Assembly: GCA_963989245.1 (NCBI GenBank) | Contig: OZ022342.1 | Span: 42,402,479-42,466,478 of the forward strand | Direction: 5' to 3' | Length of the DNA: 64,000 nucleotides | DNA from: Nansenia antarctica | Lineage: Eukaryota > Chordata > Actinopteri > Argentiniformes > Microstomatidae | Part shown: positions 43,855 to 53,530 of the stretch, in pieces | Position numbering within the stretch: position 1 is the stretch's first letter | Layout: the number at the start of each line of letters is the position of its first letter | Translations under genes and position numbers: made by a program | The notes under the pieces: generated by a model | The model's input: only the letters and a program-made list of their open reading frames with translations | The model's database searches: none | What the model was told of the DNA's origin: nothing

Positions 43855-43988
43855 GATGAAGAGTTGTGACTCTGTGACTTCAGTATTGCACACTGTGACT
43901 TAGCGACCGTAAAAAACTGTAATAAAATGACACACCAAACAGATCTGCAGTTTTCAGCTATATTTCAATACACACACAACTCAATTTC

Positions 43989-44176
43989 TTTTTTTGTGAT
44001 CAATTTTTTATTGATTTTTCTTCAGGGAATGGTACAAGGGAGTGGTAACATGTAAATGAACAAAAGAGAAATAGAATAACAAAAATCCAGTAGAAACCTC
44101 CCCCCCCCCCCTCTCCCAATCTCCCTTTACCCCAGCAGTCCCCTACCTCCCCCTCCTCCCACACATGTCCCTCCCG
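43989..44176 (-). mobile_element. Retroposed 188-bp poly-A fragment with 15-bp target duplication
   Basis: ACACAACTCAATTTC occurs at 43974-43988 and 44177-44191. Between them, the minus strand reads a G-rich start, then AATAAA and a short A tail, the hallmark of L1-type retroposition of a polyadenylated RNA 3' end. The source RNA is not identified (5'-truncated L1 3' end or an mRNA 3' UTR). Confidence 0.8.
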
Positions 44177-44701
44177 ACACAACTCAATTTCAATGATAAA
44201 GACTCACACTACTGTACATATTCTTCCTTAGATTATGCTAGTTAGTGTCTCTTTTGTGTCATTAAATACATGCAACGCATTGACCAAAGGACCTTGGGGA
44301 TCAGGCAAACTCTGAATCTCTGCATCAGTCAGTGGTCGTGGAAGCTGGATGTCTGGGATGTGGACTCCTTCTCGGTGGTGCCCGTGTGGACCTTCCCAAT
44401 CAATACCATACTCCAGGTCTACCTAATGTTATAGTTGCAAATGAAATCTGATTGGATTACTGAGATGATTATTTGATATTAAGAACAATAAATATAAATT
44501 GTACATTTTCCAATGTTGGGACTGAAAGTGTGTTGTGCAATTACATGAGGTTGGAATTGTGCTTCCTCTGAGTACAAACCTGGGTTGGGTCCTCATCTCC
44601 TTCCCGGGGGTTGAGAGTCCACAGCTGCAGTGGTGACCGATTGCCCTCTGTACGCAAGCGATGGTGGTTCCAGCCATCCCGGAAGGACTGTAGATGCCTT
44701 C

Positions 44702-44882
44702 ATTACATTTAGATTACATTAGTAGACGCTTTTATACAATGCGACTTACAATCAGTGCATTGGGCATTGAAGGTCAGGAGAACTGCCAGTCATCAGAAAT
44801 CGTAAGTAGCCTATGTTAAACCAGCATCCAAGAGCATAACCAGTGTTGAAGTACCCGTGCCAGAATAAGAATTAACAAATGC
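44702..44882. mobile_element. SINE insertion in an integrase exon
   Basis: 181 bp flanked by ATGCCTTC at 44694-44701 and 44883-44890. It contains AGTAGACGCTTTTATACAAT followed by GCGACTTAC, close to a motif common in teleost SINEs. It interrupts the coding sequence between PHIRR and FRDGWNHH. Confidence 0.75.
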
Positions 44883-46663
44883 ATGCCTTCGGATGTGTGG
44901 CATGAAGGTCCAATGGAGGGCATACATGTGGACCTCATCATCAGGATCCAGCAAACCCTCCCTCTCCATATTGTTGAACATGGTGTAGAAGAGGTCCAAC
45001 ACTCCCCCAAACACATCCCTCCACAATCTCTTGATTCTAGATAGGGTATGGAAAAGGTGGGAGGGGGGAAACACACATATTACACAAAACAAAAAACATA
45101 CTTAAAAAAAGAGTTTTTGAGAAATGTTTGGGACATGTATATTTTGGACGTTGATTTGGAGAAGCATGATATACGTCTGGTTGTGTGTGCTTCGGCCTGT
45201 GAGGTGCGAATTCCGGCCTGTGCCTCTGGTGGACACCATGAAGTACGCAACCATGACATTCTCCCCTCCCTTGTCAGACCTGACACGGGACGGCACTCCA
45301 TAGATATGAACTGCTTCAAGGAAGCTTGTCAATACTGTGGAGGCACGGTTGTTGGTGGCAGGATTCAGGAATGTCACCAGACGGCTAAAGCCATCAATGC
45401 CACCGTGAACTACGATTCGCCACCTGTAATGTAAGAAATTGCAAATTGTGTATACAAAAAGAACAATTATACCATCCCCTTACACACATGGAAAACAGCA
45501 TTGCATAATTTTGGTAGGCTACTGTATCATATGCAGTGTATCTTTCAAAACCATAGCCTTACCGTATAAGTTTATGGTTGCCATCGATGTGCCATAAACT
45601 ATTGGGGGCCGGAACAGTATACCTTCTGCGCCTTACTGTACGCAGCTGGAGAGTGCGGCTCGCAACTCCCTCTGGATTGACACGGCGCATGGTTTCTTGG
45701 ACACGCTGTCCTTTATAGAAGCAGGAAAAAACAAAATAAGAACCCAAAGCAAATAACGATTGCTTATACAAAGTTCAAAGCTTTATTGTCATTATACTGT
45801 AGCCTAGTGTATTAGGGTCAATGACGTGACGCCTACTTTTTCTGTCCAACTGAATTTTTTACCTTAAAAAAAACATAAAAATACATAAAAAGATAACATG
45901 TATGTCTAATACCTTCCCCATATACATAACCACTCTAACTTCTCCAAACATTTTAGTTATTGGTAATTTTTCTGCTATCTGAAGTGTCAAAACATCATGT
46001 GGGGCGACCGTCCAGCCTTGACTTCTATTTAGACAACCGGTTTAAAATCACTTTAAATCGATTTAAATATATCCCTTGCTCTATTTGGCATAATTTCAAA
46101 CATGTTTTACATTAATTGACAAAATTATTAAGCATTTGCACTTATATTTCCATCATAAAATACAAACGAATGTTGTCCGAATATGTTAATTTTATGAAAT
46201 ATCATCTCTGGCGACCATCAAGAAAACACAATTGTGGGACTTTTATTTTGAAACCACCTCAAGGACAGATGTTGCATCCGCCAGTCACATGTGAAGGACC
46301 CAGAGAAACAACTGGCATGTTAGTAAGTCTCTCTCATATTTGCAAATAAATCAATTTTTTAACTGCTGTCATGTACTTGCCACTTTTGGATATCATGTGG
46401 GACGACCCCCACAAAACTGTGAATAATACGTTTTATCTGCAAATCTATATTTTGATGATAAATTTGATAGTGACATGTGGTAAGAAGTAGCTAGTTTGGT
46501 TTCTGTAGCTAACTGTTAGCCTGTAATATTTGACTGAACTTGAAAACATCATCTGGGATGACCTAGTATCATGTGGGGTGACCACTGCTGAGTGTCTTAC
46601 ATGATAGATATACGTCCTGTATTTGTAGTTTCTGTATATTTATATTTTATTAATGATTTATAT

Positions 46664-47132
46664 TAGGGATGCTCCGATTTATCGGCCACCGATTTAAATC
46701 GGCCGATTTCACTCCAAATGACTCGATCGGTGATCGGCAAAAATGGCCGATCGCAAAAACCGATTTTTTTTTTTTTTTCTTTTTTTTTTTTTTTCCTGGG
46801 GAAGACAGATAACTGAACAGAAAACATAGGAGGACGTAACAGTATGTAAACCATGAAGGCCACGTTTATGATGTCTTTTATACAGCCATATCGACTGACT
46901 TGGGCTTCAGGCCCTAACTGGGTGATAGGCCAGACCTTTACTATGCCATAAAAATGGGTCTGCGTTTGCTTGGTGCCTAATGGATCAAAACTTTTGTCTA
47001 AAAAGCAAAAAATACTTAGGCTATCCAGTCAGTTATGTATTTTAAAAAAAATCGGTATCGGTATCGGTTGATCTTGAGGAAACAAATCGGTGATCGGTAT
47101 CGGCCCCAAAAATCCAGATCGGAGCATCCCTA
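46664..47132. mobile_element. hAT MITE (TAGGGATGCTCCGAT ends), 8-bp duplication
   Basis: 469 bp. TAGGGATGCTCCGAT is mirrored by ATCGGAGCATCCCTA, with internal ATCGG/CCGAT-rich subterminal repeats. ATTTATAT is duplicated exactly at 46656-46663 and 47133-47140. Confidence 0.9.
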
Positions 47133-47355
47133 ATTTATATACATACAGTTCTTTGTTTTAGCATAACTCTTTGTATACTTTAACACATATTTGTCTACAT
47201 TTCAGTCATTTTCCATTCCTATTTAGGAATTAACGTTTCTTTTTGATTATTGTGCAATCTTATGAAAGAAATGTAAAAAATTGTATAGCATGACATTCCA
47301 TTTAGGTAATTGTAGATGTATTAGTTATGTTTAACTAGTTTAACCTATTTTCTAG

Positions 47356-47460
47356 ATGGCACCACAAACAAGCAAACAGAAGACTGCTCGATACAGGCAG
47401 CGGGTCAACGCAGACCCTGCAGCAAGAGCCGACTATCTTGCCAGGAAAAAGGAAAGATAA
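47356..47460 (+). pseudogene. Short N-terminal fragment of a transposon protein
   Basis: A 34-codon frame from ATG at 47356: TARYRQRVNADPAARADYLARKKER then TAA. This Arg/Lys/Tyr-rich pattern resembles the start of several fish transposon proteins. It ends early, so it is a remnant of the 4.1-kb element's own gene. Confidence 0.4.
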
Positions 47461-47649
47461 AAAACTATAGGTAACATGCAGTAGGCTATATCTTTCTCTG
47501 GTGTATTTGGAACTGTCATGTTAGTAGGATTAGGAATGACCTTTTCTGTAATATCTTGAACTTAAGTTTGTATGTAAGTTAGGCCACCAGAATGCTTCTC
47601 GCGTCTCGAAGCTGACTTGCCAAGACTGCGTAAAGTTCAGAAATGCCTG

Positions 47650-48502
47650 GGGGCTCATTTATAAAAATTTACTTGAACGTCATCTTTAACTTGCACGTAA
47701 GCACATTTTTCTAAATGGACGTAAGCATTATTTATAAAACGGGCTGTGCTTGTTTAAAATTGCGTACGTCTGTCGTACGTACTTCCGTCTATAAATAACA
47801 AATATACTTGAAATTGAACGCAGGTGAATGAGCTTTGTATTTACGCCCTGTGATAGCGGCTCAATTATAGCAGCTGAATTAAGCCAAGTGCTATAAATAG
47901 GCTTGATTGAGGTGTTGAGCAGCACCTTTGACGAGTTCACATGATGGTAGACAAACAAAAGAAGAGAAACTTTACTGAGGAGGAGATCGACTGTCTTATC
48001 AGAAATAGATGCGCGGTCGCAAACGCTCGCCCCCGAATTCCCCCGATCACATCAGGCAGGATGCGGCTGAAGGAGGGCTGGGATATACCCGACTGCCTTT
48101 ATCACGCCTCAATTTAGAATGATTACACCATACAATAGCCTAATGGCATATAAAGGAAGACTGAAATACAATCATAAACATCAGTTCCCTTTAAATCTTG
48201 AATTAAACTAATTTTCTCGGCTGATAACAACATTGTTAATTTTATTACGAGCCACTTTCACTTCGCATGAATTACAGTTAAGTAGGCATTAACGTGTTCG
48301 AGTGCGGCTCACATGCCTGTAATAACTTTACATAACTAGTAGGTAATGTGCGTACGTCAAGTCAAGACCTGACGTAGAGCTACGATCGTTTCCACTGTCA
48401 AATTGACTCACGTTGACATTTTATGATTCACTATTTTGACATGGTTTTCTACGTACGCCAAGGGTAAGATCACATTTTATCCAGATTCTATAAATGAGGC
48501 CC
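47650..48502 (+). mobile_element. Harbinger-type derivative
   Basis: The left end GGGGCTCATTTATAA pairs with right end CTATAAATGAGGCCC; CTG is duplicated (47647-47649 and 48503-48505), the 3-bp size expected for PIF/Harbinger. It contains a Myb/SANT-like ORF start. Confidence 0.65.
47941..48117 (+). pseudogene. Myb/SANT-like N-terminal fragment (Harbinger accessory protein)
   Basis: 58 codons starting MMVDKQKKRNFTEEEIDCLI, matching the start of Myb/SANT-like DNA-binding proteins that accompany Harbinger transposases. After about residue 25 the similarity is lost, so only the first helix remains. Confidence 0.5.
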
Positions 48503-50624
48503 CTGGTGTTAAAGAAATGCCTGCAGTTTACCATGAGTCTGGTCACAATGATTAGATGGTCATTGGTCACAATGCAATGAGTAAGGAAAATGAAATGGCA
48601 ATAAAATGGGGAAATAAAGGAACAAAAAGAAAATGGAAGTGACAAATGAGAATGAAATGACAATAGCAAAGACAATGAAATTACAGTAACAATGAAATGG
48701 AAATAGCCTAGTTTGTTACATGCTGATGTTCCTAAACATCGTTTTAATGTAACAAATGATCCACTGCTCCAACCAGCCTGTGTTGTAGGTCATATACAGG
48801 GAACTGATACAACTGTGTTGTAGGTGTTTAGTGTTGATTTCATCCATGCAACTATGTTGGTGTTTATTGTTTATTGACTCTATAGAACTGTGTTGGTGTT
48901 TAGTTTTTATTCCATATACAACTGTTTACTTTTTATTGACTGAAATTGTTGATCCCTGTGCAATGTGACTACCAGGGTCCACAAAAGTGATGCTACTTAA
49001 CCCTCCTTCTCTCTCTCATAGATTGACAAAACCAAAGATGAGATGACAAGGATGTGAAAATGTACATTTGTGAAATATTTGTTCTTGAAGAAGTTCCTGA
49101 AGCATATAATGTGCATTGCACTAACTTTTTAAATGTTTAATGTTTTTAACATTTGTGATATTTGAATGTTCCTGACGAAACTTGTAACCTACGCGTTTTA
49201 CGTTTTACATTTTTTTAGTTTTGTGATATTTGAATGAATTTAAGAATATTTTTGACTTGACCACTTGAAAAGATTGTAATAAAAACTTTGTTCCGTTTTC
49301 TTTAGTCTGAACTGTATTGTGTACATTTTAAATAGACTTTTAACTACCTGCGGTTTTCTCATCATTTGGGGCGACCATCTGTCATGTGGGGTAACCAACT
49401 ATTGGCAATTACTGTACTAAATTCAAAATAGAATATCCATCAGTTTTGGCTCAAATATTAATCAATTGTATACTATGCTTAAGTGGATATTATCTGTACA
49501 CATTTTAAATCAGTTTTATGGGTTTTAGAACAAAAATGGGTATTGTAACTGCATTACGAGGGAGACACTGCCATTATAGAATAAACTTGTGAAGTCATGG
49601 TTTACAAAAAATGAAAGGGCACACAAGCCTGTCTTTCTTAAACAGTTTATTTAATTACTGATACTTGTTAAAATATTAGTAATGTTAAGGAAATATATGC
49701 ATTTTTAGATCAATTACGGTCGCCCCAAATGACTTTTTTTTAAGGGCGTGTCCTATTAATTCAACTTTAAAAACACTAAAATCTCTTAATTTGGGGTTTT
49801 TGCATAAATGCATGTGTACACTACATTCCAAATGTTTGAATAATGGCCAAATATATTGTTATTGTTAGTATTTTAAAATTGGCCCATTAAAAAGTCTTAT
49901 CCGTCAATGACCCATTAGCATGGTTGATGGGGAAGTAGCCTATAGGCCAAGTAGTCAATATAGGACAAGTCAGGTGGATTTATGACCAAATACAGGAGAA
50001 TCTCCCTATTTGAATAGACCTGGGATACTTTCATTGATCTTTCAATCATATACTAATACAGGTAGCCTATTACACAATATGACTTCAAACAACCTAGAAA
50101 ATTCTTACCTGGCTACGGTTAAAGGTGAGTAATCCATCAACATTAGGCTAGACGTTAGTGGTAAATAACTTACTTTGTATCCGTATGCCTCGAGCTGCCA
50201 TTCGTCGGTGAATTGTACGGTCACTGACTCCAAAAAGCCTGGCAATGTCGCGTACAGACAACCCCGGTGAAAAATAACCCTCAAGTGTCTCCACGGGCAG
50301 TACATGCGAGGGCCTACCCACCCACTGTCGTGGTGTTAGCTGAATGCAGAGCAACATTCATGTAATGGACGACTTCATTCAACATGCGGAAGATGTCAGG
50401 GTTAACTTCTTCATCAGTCGATGCAGCAAACTCCGCCAAACGATCAACAACAGCCTCCACGCGGGAAAGTATATAATCAAGAGGAGCAGTGTCGGCCAGG
50501 TCAGCTATGGCGACCAATTCTCTGGCCAGCAAGACTCTCTGATTCTGATTCTCAGGCAAGGTGACAGCCATGCTGAGCTCTTCCCTTCTGTGGTGGGAAC
50601 TGACAAGACTTTTCAATTGTGTAG

Positions 50625-51026
50625 CTTTTACCACGTCACGCGCGGTATCAACCAATGAAAATGCGTGGGGCATCAACCAATGAAAATGCGTGGGGCATCA
50701 ACCAATGAAAATGCGTGGGGCGAGGACAACACGCCCCTATATTTGCATACAGATCTGATAATCGGAGAAAGAATGAAAGAATGAATGTGGAAAAGAAAGA
50801 ATGAATGTGGAAAAGAATGTGGAAAAGAAAGAATGAATGTGGAAAAGAAAGAATAAATGTGGAAAACGAAGAATGAAAGTGGAAAACAAAGAATGAATGC
50901 GTAAAAGAATAAATACATATAGAAATGTATTTCGTTATACTGTGTGTATTCATTCATTTATTTGTTCATACATTCATTATTGTATCTATATATTTATTGT
51001 TAATTTTGACAGACTTGGTCCTCCAT
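50625..51026 (-). repeat. Right terminal inverted repeat of the 26-kb element
   Basis: Reverse complement of 24885-25222 in the same order: terminus, AT-rich segment, variable (ATTCTTTCTTTTCCAC)n array and octamer/CCAAT module. It is longer than the left TIR because of array length and extra CCAAT units. Confidence 0.85.
50634..50752 (-). promoter_or_regulatory. Octamer plus triple CCAAT module upstream of the integrase gene
   Basis: On the minus strand: ATGCAAAT (plus 50741-50748), GGGGCG box, then three 25-bp units each carrying an inverted CCAAT box (plus ATCAACCAATGAAAATGCG starting at 50647, 50672 and 50697), then TGACGTG. It ends about 65 bp before the integrase ATG at 50571, a fitting place for its promoter. 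Confidence 0.55.
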
Positions 51027-51575
51027 ACTTTCAGAACAGCTCTGTTAATGACTGAAAACAGCTCTCTGAGAGATTGTCAAGAATGACTCTGAAAATGAAA
51101 CGTTGATAACTTTTGAGCAAAACGCTGCACACACGTAATTCAAGTTGCTCTGATTGTCATTTAGAGATACGGTATAGGCGCATTCAACAACAAGTCACAA
51201 TGTGCTCCAGAAAGGCAGAAAACAAACACTTTGATATAACTTGAGAACAAATGCAAAACACACACTTTAACAGTCCACTCTCAGAACAGGCCTCTGAGAC
51301 ACTTTCAGAACAGCTTTGTTAATGACTGAAAACAGCTTTCTGAGAGATTGTCAAAAGAGAGTCTGAAAACAAAACGTTGATTACTTTTGAGCAAAACGCT
51401 GCACACACATAATTCATTTTACTCTGATTGTCATTTAGAGTTACGGTATAGGCACTTCCAACCACAATACACAATGTGCTCCAGAAAGTCAGAAAACAAC
51501 ACTTTGATATAACTTGAGAACAAATGCTATAAACACACTTAAACAGTCCACTCTCAGAACAGGCCTCTGAGACAC
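51027..51575 (+). repeat. ~265-bp satellite, right block
   Basis: Same satellite as 24314-24884 and in the same orientation; begins mid-unit with ACTTTCAGAACAG, completing the unit cut at 24884. About two units. Confidence 0.85.
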
Positions 51576-51640
51576 TCAAGTTATATCAAAGTGTTGTTTT
51601 CTGACTTTCTGGAGCACATTGTGTATTGTGGTATAATAAA
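51469..51640. repeat. Inverted satellite segment forming a hairpin
   Basis: CACAATGTGCTCCAGAAAG and the next ~35 bp (51469-51522) are followed by their reverse complement at 51577-51625. Confidence 0.75.
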
Positions 51641-51698
51641 TTGAGCATATAAATTGTCGTATAATTACGTCTCTTGTTATACATTCATAATAGTTGAT

Positions 51699-51780
51699 AC
51701 CCTATTGTAAAGCGCTTTGAGTTGCATTTCATGTAGAAAGGCGCTATATAAATAAAGCTTTACTTACTTACTTACTTACC
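51699..51780 (+). mobile_element. Retroelement 3' end with (ACTT)n tail
   Basis: TGTAAAGCGCTTTGAGTTGC ... GGCGCTATATAAATAAAG followed by four ACTT units, a common fish LINE/SINE 3' terminus. No coding part remains. Confidence 0.55.
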
Positions 51781-51798
51781 CTGGTGGCAACTAACGGG

Positions 51799-52021
51799 CA
51801 TCCAAGCCTTTGACTCTAATATGTCAACAAGATGAAACAATAAATTTTAACCTGGCTTTATCCAATGTTCAGATTTAAGTTATTGAATGTAATGCAAATC
51901 ACCGCATATTTAATTAGGTAACGCCTCATTTGCATATTTAAACATACCATTTCAGAAAACTTGTAATACAAAAAATAATTGTCTTAATGTAAGTGATTAG
52001 CTGGGGAAGTTTCATAGTGAT
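51799..52021 (+). repeat. Dispersed repeat shared with 7984-8205
   Basis: Collinear, diverged copy of the segment found three times in the triplicated unit; it stops where the integrase coding sequence starts. Confidence 0.65.
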
Positions 52022-52342
52022 GTGTGAGTGTTGTCTCAGTTTCTTAAAGCCACATCCCTTTATGGACTACCCTCTAGAGTCAGATCAGATTATGGTGGTG
52101 AGAATATACAGGTGGCCTTATTCATGAATCTTGTGCAGGGCATTGAGCGGCGGAGTTTCATTACAGGGGAATCAGTCCATAAACAGAGAATTGAACGTCT
52201 TTGGAGGGATGTGTTTTTGCATGTGTTGCAATCCTTTTACAGCATGTTCTACTCCCTTGAGGATTCACAGCTTCTGGATCCCAGTGATGACATCCACAAA
52301 CTTTTACTTCACATCGTTTTTCTTCCTGAGATTCAAAAAAGC
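52022..52342 (+). pseudogene. DDE integrase gene copy 2, central part (split by a provirus)
   Basis: The open frame reads QFLKATSLYGLPSRVRSDYGGEN (second catalytic Asp), then the retained catalytic Glu in QRIERLWRDV, then SQLLDPSDDIHKLLLHIVFL, homologous to exons 45423-44891 of copy 1 but without an intron at the RIERLWRD site. It is cut after EIQKS by the LTR at 52343. The frame continues in phase at 61541 (LERFREAWNNH), so the gene was open when the provirus inserted. The N-terminal HTH part is absent. Confidence 0.8.
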
Positions 52343-52946
52343 TGTTAGAGTAAATTATTCAATAATGGCAGCCTGTTTCGTTTCAAGATGTATAAGAAAA
52401 GATATTTAATAATCTTCTGCAGAAGGAGGAAATTTACAAGCACGTCAGACAGGTCTTAACAGTGAAAGTTCCTCAAAAAGTAAAAGTCATTCATTTCATC
52501 TGAGTATTTATACAAACAGGTACCTTCAGGTAAGGGGTCCGCCCTCAGGTGAGGTTTAGACCAATCATGAGCAATGGGTGTGGACCTGTACATTTGATGA
52601 AGATGATTATGATGAAGGCTAGGGGGGAAACGGCCCCCACTTTCTCCCAACAGACAAAAGGTGAAAGCGGAACACAATGGCCACAACTGGTTCAGTCTGG
52701 TCTTAGAGTACTGGGTCTGGGGCAACACAAAGGTCAGAAACTGCTCTAGATGGTAGGGCAATCAGGTCTTTGTAATCATGTAAATGTGTCTATTGTCTTA
52801 GCCCATGTCAAGCTTCAAGTAGAGAAACTGGTTCTGTTGTGTGTGACAACAGGAAATCATCTTCTACAGTCTGCTGCAGACATTCAACCCAAGATGATGT
52901 TTGATTCTTAAATGTAGCTTATTACATATAATAATTTTCTCTCACA
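52343..52946 (-). repeat. 3' LTR of endogenous retrovirus 2
   Basis: 604 bp. On the minus strand it starts TGTGAGAGAA and ends CTCTAACA. An A-rich purine stretch (AAAAAAGTGTGGAA on the minus strand, 52947-52960) precedes it as a possible polypurine tract. Confidence 0.92.
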
Positions 52947-53119
52947 TTCCACACTTTTTTAAGATGTAAACTCTTAAAACAAGAACAATTAGAAAAATAT
53001 GGTTCAAAACATTTTTGGAGAAATAATAATAAAAATTCATCACAACCCAAAAATCCTAAAATTAACAACCAAGCTTAAAATTAAGCACAGTACATCATAC
53101 ACAAGACAAAAAAATAAAT

Positions 53120-53530
53120 AAAAATAAATCCAAACGACCGACGCCTTCTTGATTCTTGCATCTTCAATCTCTTCCTAATCGGTCGTTGTCTGTCAGTGTC
53201 ATTGAGGTTCAGGCAGTCGTCTGTCTCCTTCCATGTTGGACATGGTCTGGGGAGTGGTCTTTAGCACCATCGAAAACATGATGCAGGCATTCACCAGCAT
53301 CTTCACTAGTACAGGTGTCCACACTTTGGACCCTGGCTGGACTCACAGGTATCTGTTGACAGATCCAACAATCAGAGTAATTCATCCTCGAAGCAAAATC
53401 TCTCATGATACTATGTGTCTTTCCTCCTTGAAACGGGCTGTTGAAACTGGAACACTGTCGTCGATGGTCGTTTGGTGGTTCTTTGTCGGGCCTGGCACCC
53501 TGGTGGCTGCGTCCTTCTCTGTCGGGCCTG
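53120..53530 (-). pseudogene. Envelope-like start fused to a short C-terminal module (endogenous retrovirus 2)
   Basis: Minus-strand frame: a Pro/Arg-rich segment (53530-53410), then MRDFASRMNYSDCWICQQIP (53406 downward), which resembles the Cys-containing start of fish retroviral envelope ectodomains. Then comes a module with DAGECLHH and CLNLNDTD also present at 36165-36345 in endogenous retrovirus 1. No membrane-spanning segment or complete envelope follows. Confidence 0.5.

Larger units (their letters stand above)
41340..43919. mobile_element. Mariner-type non-autonomous element with TA duplication
   Basis: The left end, CAGTTTTTTTACGGTCGCTAA, is repeated inverted at the right end; the arms match for about 65 bp (41340-41405 and 43855-43919). 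TA flanks both ends (41338-41339, 43920-43921), as for Tc1/mariner. Without the nested hAT element the length is about 1.13 kb; no transposase ORF is seen. Confidence 0.7.
45815..49913. mobile_element. 4.1-kb TIR element in an integrase intron (ATTA duplication)
   Basis: GGGTCAATGACG at 45815 pairs with CGTCAATGACCC ending at 49913. ATTA flanks both sides (45811-45814 and 49914-49917). Near both ends the motif CATGTGGGGCGACC recurs with variations (about 45996, 46398, 46555, 46575, 49363, 49383 and inverted at 49722), like subterminal transposase-binding repeats. It carries a small ORF at 47356 and two other nested elements. Superfamily not assigned; a 4-bp duplication excludes mariner and hAT. 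Confidence 0.65.
44228..50571 (-). pseudogene. HTH plus DDE integrase gene (multi-exon), copy 1, inactivated
   Basis: Minus-strand exons: 50571-50174, 45705-45563, 45423-45175, 45036-44580 (with a SINE) and 44422-44228 (TAA). The first exon encodes a Leu/Ala-rich helix and, after a 4-bp GGTG duplication that shifts frame (near 50316-50323), a helix-turn-helix (VRDIARLFGVSDRTIHRRM). Later exons encode RRRRYTVPAPNSLWHIDGNH (first catalytic Asp), GGIDGFSRLVTFL, VRSDKGGEN (second Asp), RIKRLWRDV and WNHHRLRTEGNRSPLQLW. The expected catalytic Glu, present as RIERLWRD in copy 2, is Lys here. One exon between the HTH and 45705 was not found. Donor and acceptor phases fit at the other joins. The product would be an integrase-like transposase, the best candidate for mobilising the 26-kb element. 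Confidence 0.75.
24885..51026. mobile_element. Putative 26.1-kb TIR-bounded element carrying HECT-like and integrase genes
   Basis: The two ends are inverted copies of each other for 340-400 bp (TTATGGAGGACCAAG... on the left, its complement on the right). ACTTTC occurs at 24879-24884 and 51027-51032, and the flanking satellite units join correctly if the interval is removed. Both are what a single insertion would produce. The genes that look native are the plus-strand HECT-like gene and the minus-strand HTH/integrase gene. Most remaining length is later insertions with their own target duplications. Long TIRs, large size, a DDE integrase and a 6-bp duplication recall Polintons/Mavericks, but no Polinton polymerase, ATPase or capsid gene is present. 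Its class is therefore open. Confidence 0.7.

Noticed and set aside
44000..44182. Gly-rich minus-strand ORF
   Set aside because: Lies in the retroposed poly-A fragment and depends on a C-run; it looks like untranslated RNA sequence.
48421..48675. Phe/Ser-rich minus-strand ORF
   Set aside because: Arises from a low-complexity AAATGA-rich stretch in the intron-resident element.
24885..51026. Straight assignment as a Polinton/Maverick
   Set aside because: No protein-primed polymerase, packaging ATPase, protease or capsid gene is visible, and the ends do not follow the Polinton pattern that I know.
52456..52761. 101-codon ORF repeated identically at 61046-61351
   Set aside because: Both lie wholly inside the 604-bp LTRs; they repeat because the LTRs repeat. 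No domain is recognisable.
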